Origin: Gyromitra esculenta
Lineage: Eukaryota; Ascomycota; Pezizomycetes; Pezizales; Discinaceae
NCBI GenBank assembly: GCA_038503075.1
Contig: JBCAML010000009.1
Location: 310,001-374,000 of the forward strand
Direction: 5' to 3'
DNA: 64,000 bases
Shown here one piece after another: positions 59,853-64,000 of the stretch (positions are counted from its first letter, which is position 1; each line of letters begins with the position of its first letter). Under the pieces are notes generated by a model, which was not told where the DNA came from, did no database searches, and was given only the letters and a program-made list of their open reading frames with translations. The translations under genes were made by a program, and so were the position numbers.

Positions 59853-62800
59853 TTGAATGACGTGTATATTTTCGTATCTCTAGATGGCGTTTATTTGTTT
59901 TTGTTTTTGTTTTTATTTTGTATCACTATTATAGAGTAGGGAAAATTGTCACCTTCCCACTACTCAAAACATCCCTTCCGTCTAGCCGGCAAACGACTCT
60001 TGCCTGTATATTTCCTAACTGTTGATTATATTCTTTCTGTTAACCTCTGGGGCGCAGCTATTCTTTCTGTTTTCATTAATTTTCTAGTGTCTATAAAACG
60101 GGGGACTTGGGGGTGTTGATTCTGGCTTTGTGTAAAATCTGTTTTATTTATTTTGTATTTTCACGGGGTCTGCATTTTTCTTTTGTCACGGTGTGTTTTT
60201 TTATTAAAAAAACGGTGGTTGCCTTGGGCTGGGCTGGGCTGGGGGGGTGTGGTTTCTGGACTTGTGTGTTTAGGAAAAGAGAAAACAAAAAAACCAAAGA
60301 AAAAAAAAGGGCAGCGTGCGTTTAACTAAACGTTACGACTTGCTTTTTAACACATTGCATTTTGTATTGCATCTCACCAGTTTTTTTCCTTTTATTTTTT
60401 TCCTATGTTAATGTTTCCCTGGGACTGGACTGGGTATTTCCTTTGTGAGGGTTGGGGATTAATCGGTTTCGCGGTCTCGCGGTTTTTTTTTTCATTTGTT
60501 ATCAGGAGGGGGGTTCTTGTCTTTTTTTGGCATTATGCGGGGGAACGGTGGGAATTGGGGGGGGTTTTTTTAGAGGGTGATGATATTTCATCTAAGGTGC
60601 GAACCTGTTTAGAAAAAAAGCTTCCTCATGCAACATGGCTGTAGGGAGGTGTGCGTATTTACATATTTGCTGTATCTTTAATCTCCTTTGTCATTTTCTA
60701 GAGAGAGTTAAAAGACTCTCGACTGTACTTAATTCGCTACATTCGTTTAAAAGAAAATGTAGTTTTACATAGGCCTAGGTTTCTCTTTAGATCACAGAAT
60801 TTACTATTGTGAGCGATTTGATCATCCTCTCACTCTCTCTCCATCTTTTGTTTGTTGATCGGATCTCTCCGGGGTGTGTGAGGGGAGGGTCTGTATCTTT
60901 TACGATTTCCATCGGTGATGCATTGCAATCAATCACGATACCGCAGGAATTTTGAAAAAAACTTGGTGAGCATGAGCACGAGCACGAGCACGAGCACGAG
61001 CATGGTTTTTTGTTGATGAACGTGATTTCTCCCAGGGCAATGGTTAATGAATATGTCGGTCTTGTCCAGCTAGTCTGCGGCATTATAACTATAGTACAGT
61101 ACAGCAGCACAGCAGTACAGTTTCTGGAAACGGGTTTGTTCTTTTTGCGTTTTAGAAAGAGGGAGGGGTGGTGGTGGGAGAGAGAGAGGGGGGAGGGGGG
61201 AGCAATAATAGATAGAGAGCATGGGTCTTGCAGCCGCCTCGGTGCCGCGGCGTTCGCAAGTATGTAGGTAGGTACGTACATACATTAGGGGTCCTGTCGA
61301 GATTCTCGAGTTGGGCCAGATCAAACAAGTCCAGTCCCCCCCTCTCCCCATATCAGCTGCCTGCAGTACTACAGTAATCGAATTTCTGCAATGGAGGAGG
61401 AGGAGGAGGAGGATAGGCGAGGCAAGGCACTGCGGGCATCTGATCCTCTGCGCATAGCGGTTTCGCCTATATGTACTGTAATATAGGATGCGTATGTAGT
61501 GTACAGATAGGACTGTACTTCTCCTCATTGTCCACCCCCCCCCCTTCACCCCTCACACCCCTCCTCCCCCCTATCAACTGCGTTTCCGAGTTACGGAAGC
61601 GAGTAGGTCTTGATAAACCGTGCTTGTGCCTGGGTAGTGCTGTGCCACTTGCAGCTGGCCGGTACCAGTGTTCCAAAACCCTGGCATGGCGTTGTTCACT
61701 AGAGTAGGTACTGCTTGGAAATAATAAAGCCCCTCATATGGATTACAGCCTAGCAGCCGAAAACACCGTTAATTCGCGTCTCTTCTTAGCTAGTTGAGAC
61801 GGATGGCGCTTTCTGAATGAAAAAAAAAGAGCCACCCTCTCATACTACAGTCGATATGACCAGCAAAAGAAGGCCGAAAAACCGTTAGATGCCAGGATGA
61901 GCGGCCCCTCAACCGGGCCGCGAAACAGTGAAGCAGTAGTGAAGCTATAGTAGGGCTAATTGTGAGTGTGTGTGCGTGTGCAGTTGACGCTGCAGTTCCT
62001 ATATGGCGATGTCACGCTCGTTGAGTAAGATGTTTGGAAGACTACGTAACGACGTAGCAAAACCCCCCCTCCTCCCCCTCCTTCACATTCCTCGTCTACT
62101 CCGCGCATGCTTGAACTGGTTTGTACACGGGTAGGCACATGTAAGCACATGTGTATGTAGAGTATTCTGCTCCACTGCGCGAGGGGGTGTACATGTATGT
62201 ATGTGTACTTCCCCCCTTGTCGTCTCCGCCCGAAGCCCAGGTTATGTCCACATTGCACAGCAAAGTCCTATTACCGTGTGTAAGCAGCAGCAGCAGCTCA
62301 GTTTCCCGGTTGCTGCAACTTGCAAGAATAGTGCTCTACGTATATGCACGCCGGCCATTGGCCCGAGGAGGTTTTTTCCTCTCGCTGCGGAGGAAAAGAA
62401 AAACAACGGAAGGCCCACGACCTGTGTTTCTACATACCTCGACCGTCATCGAGAGAGAGAGAGCGAGCGAGATAATTCCCGCACTCATGGCTTCGCTCGC
62501 GTTCGCTCTGCGCCTGCGGCACGTAGTCTAGCTAGCTAGGTAATTTACCTAAAGACGCTCTTCCTTGTCGTCTGCAATGGTCGCTAGGGCCAGGCCTAGC
62601 TACATGTACATAACTTATACAGAATAACCGGCTGTCTGGCCATGCCCCATCTGGCCGTGCTGAGGTAAGCCGGCGAGGGCAGTCGCGTTCAAAGCAGGTC
62701 TGTCGATCCGGCTCGACCAGCGATCGCCAGGGGCTCAAGATTTGTCATCCTGGCTCCCATTTAGGGATGCTGCTGGGTTGTGTTCTTTTAATCTAAGCAT

Positions 62801-64000
62801 TGTCTACTTTTACCTCTACCTCGAAAGAAAAAAAAACCCATGTCTCTATGTACTTTTATCAACACCCGGAGTTTCAAACGCTGTGATTGTTGCTGTTGTT
62901 GTGGAGAATTAGAATGTCAGTCCGACTCAGCTCAGCCCAGCCCCCAAACTTGCCGTCGGATTCGACAAAACAACGCTGTTGGAACCGACTGAAGGCGATG
63001 GGCTCTGGCATTCCTCAATCCCCCGCGGATAGATAGAGCATGATTACGAAAGATATGGGTGGGTATCTGAAAGATTAGACGTACATACATACTGCCGCAT
63101 GGCCTGCATAGCATAACTCTGATCCCCTAGGTTCACGCAGGAACCAATTCGACCGGTTGACGTTGGGAGGTCGTCGTAAACGGGAACTATGACAGATAAC
63201 TGAAGACTGTGATTCTATTTTCCACGGACCGGTTGGAAGCCCGCGATCTACAGCGGGAATAATCCGCTCGGATGTACGTAGGGTACGTACGTACGTGGTG
63301 CTGCTGCTGCTGGACCGTCCGTTCTGAGGTTCTGAAACGATTTGTCCCAACGGATGAAGAACGGAGAGAGAAAGAAAAAAAAAGATCTTCTCAACGTTAA
63401 CTGTTCCGAACGGGAAATGATAAATGGATTGGTGATAAGGGTACATGATTGACGGTAAAGAGCTATTGCGACATTTCTAATCTCGAGGCTCTTCAGGCGA
63501 GATTATAGATAGGTACATGTAGTTACAGCTGAATGGACCCGTCCGGGCAGAAGGTGGAAAAGACTTAACTCGGACTCGAACACTTGCCGTGCCGTACCCG
63601 AGGGTGGAACTGCCATGTTGTTTGTACTGGGCCCGACTTCGGGCCCCCCCCACGCTTACTGTTCTATTTATTTATTTCTTTGCAGATCTGGGGAAGATTA
63701 TCGGGGGAGTCGGGTGGTTCTTCGAGATTGGATTTGATGTTGGGATACGTACCGTACCTGCCTGCGCGATATCGTAATTCTTCCCGAAAGTGGAAAGTAT
63801 GGCAAAGACTCACCCATTCATTGGGATAAGCCTGAAGATGGAAGAATTTCTACCAATTGGCTGTTTGTGGGAATCCTGGGCAAGACTCCTTAAAATATAT
63901 CTACCGCGTGTTTCAGAGTATAGTCTGAATAATATATATTTTTTCCAAGATTACTGTCGTTGTCAGAATAAGAGGTTCTGGATTGGAGGCATGTTACGTT
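59853..64000. other. Gene-free region to the window end
   Basis: 4.1 kb after the CRIB gene. The first 800 bases are T-rich (GTTTTT repeats near 59890) and likely 3' UTR. The rest holds simple repeats, several TACATGTA palindromes (near 62192, 62602 and 63513) and short open frames without protein character. It may be the upstream region of a gene beyond the window. Confidence 0.5.
60968..61003. repeat. GAGCAC hexamer tandem repeat x6
   Basis: GAGCAT, four GAGCAC and GAGCAT in perfect register. Not within a supported gene. Confidence 0.85.

Overview
The window is nuclear DNA of a filamentous ascomycete (Pezizomycotina). Genes are separated by long non-coding stretches. Coding regions carry many short introns (about 42-110 nt) with GTRNGT donors and CTAAC/CTGAC-like branch sites. 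The proteins are typical of filamentous fungi: Ctr9, battenin/Btn1, an MBOAT-2 wax-synthase-like protein and an A-T-R NRPS-like reductase. The class cannot be fixed by reading alone. There is no rRNA, CRISPR array or bacterial-style operon.

Layout. 1-8129: 3' part of a giant Pro/Gln-rich disordered protein in three exons. 8734-9705: F-box/ankyrin protein (-). 11062-12468: aminoglycoside-phosphotransferase-like kinase. 12.5-17.8 kb: gene-free, with one small MITE-like element. 17810-19207: unrecognised two-exon gene. 22270-35039: a five-gene secondary-metabolite cluster. 36438-38359: battenin. 40038-41602: MBOAT-2 acyltransferase-like. 43035-43430: possible small gene. 45779-50245: CTR9. 50.2-57.7 kb: no convincing gene. 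57697-59852: CRIB-type Rho-binding protein. 59.9-64 kb: no convincing gene.

The main result is the cluster at 22.3-35.0 kb. It encodes a MysC-type ATP-grasp ligase, a sugar-phosphate cyclase of the demethyl-4-deoxygadusol synthase (MysA) type, a catechol-type O-methyltransferase, an NRPS-like adenylation-thiolation-reductase (A-T-R) enzyme and an aldo-keto reductase. The first three correspond to the core pathway for mycosporines (UV-absorbing cyclohexenones): sedoheptulose 7-phosphate to demethyl-4-deoxygadusol to 4-deoxygadusol to a mycosporine-amino acid. The A-T-R enzyme plus aldo-keto reductase could reduce the amino-acid carboxylate to an alcohol. That would explain why fungi make mycosporine-glutaminol and mycosporine-serinol; this step is inference. 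Two further points stand out. One intron of the A-T-R gene has a perfect donor and branch site but ends in AT instead of AG, just before the NADPH-binding motif. A 69-bp-arm inverted repeat (MITE-like) lies in the divergent promoter between the cyclase and methyltransferase genes.

Exon borders were placed by eye from splice consensus, reading phase and family conservation. Where they are uncertain the entry says so.
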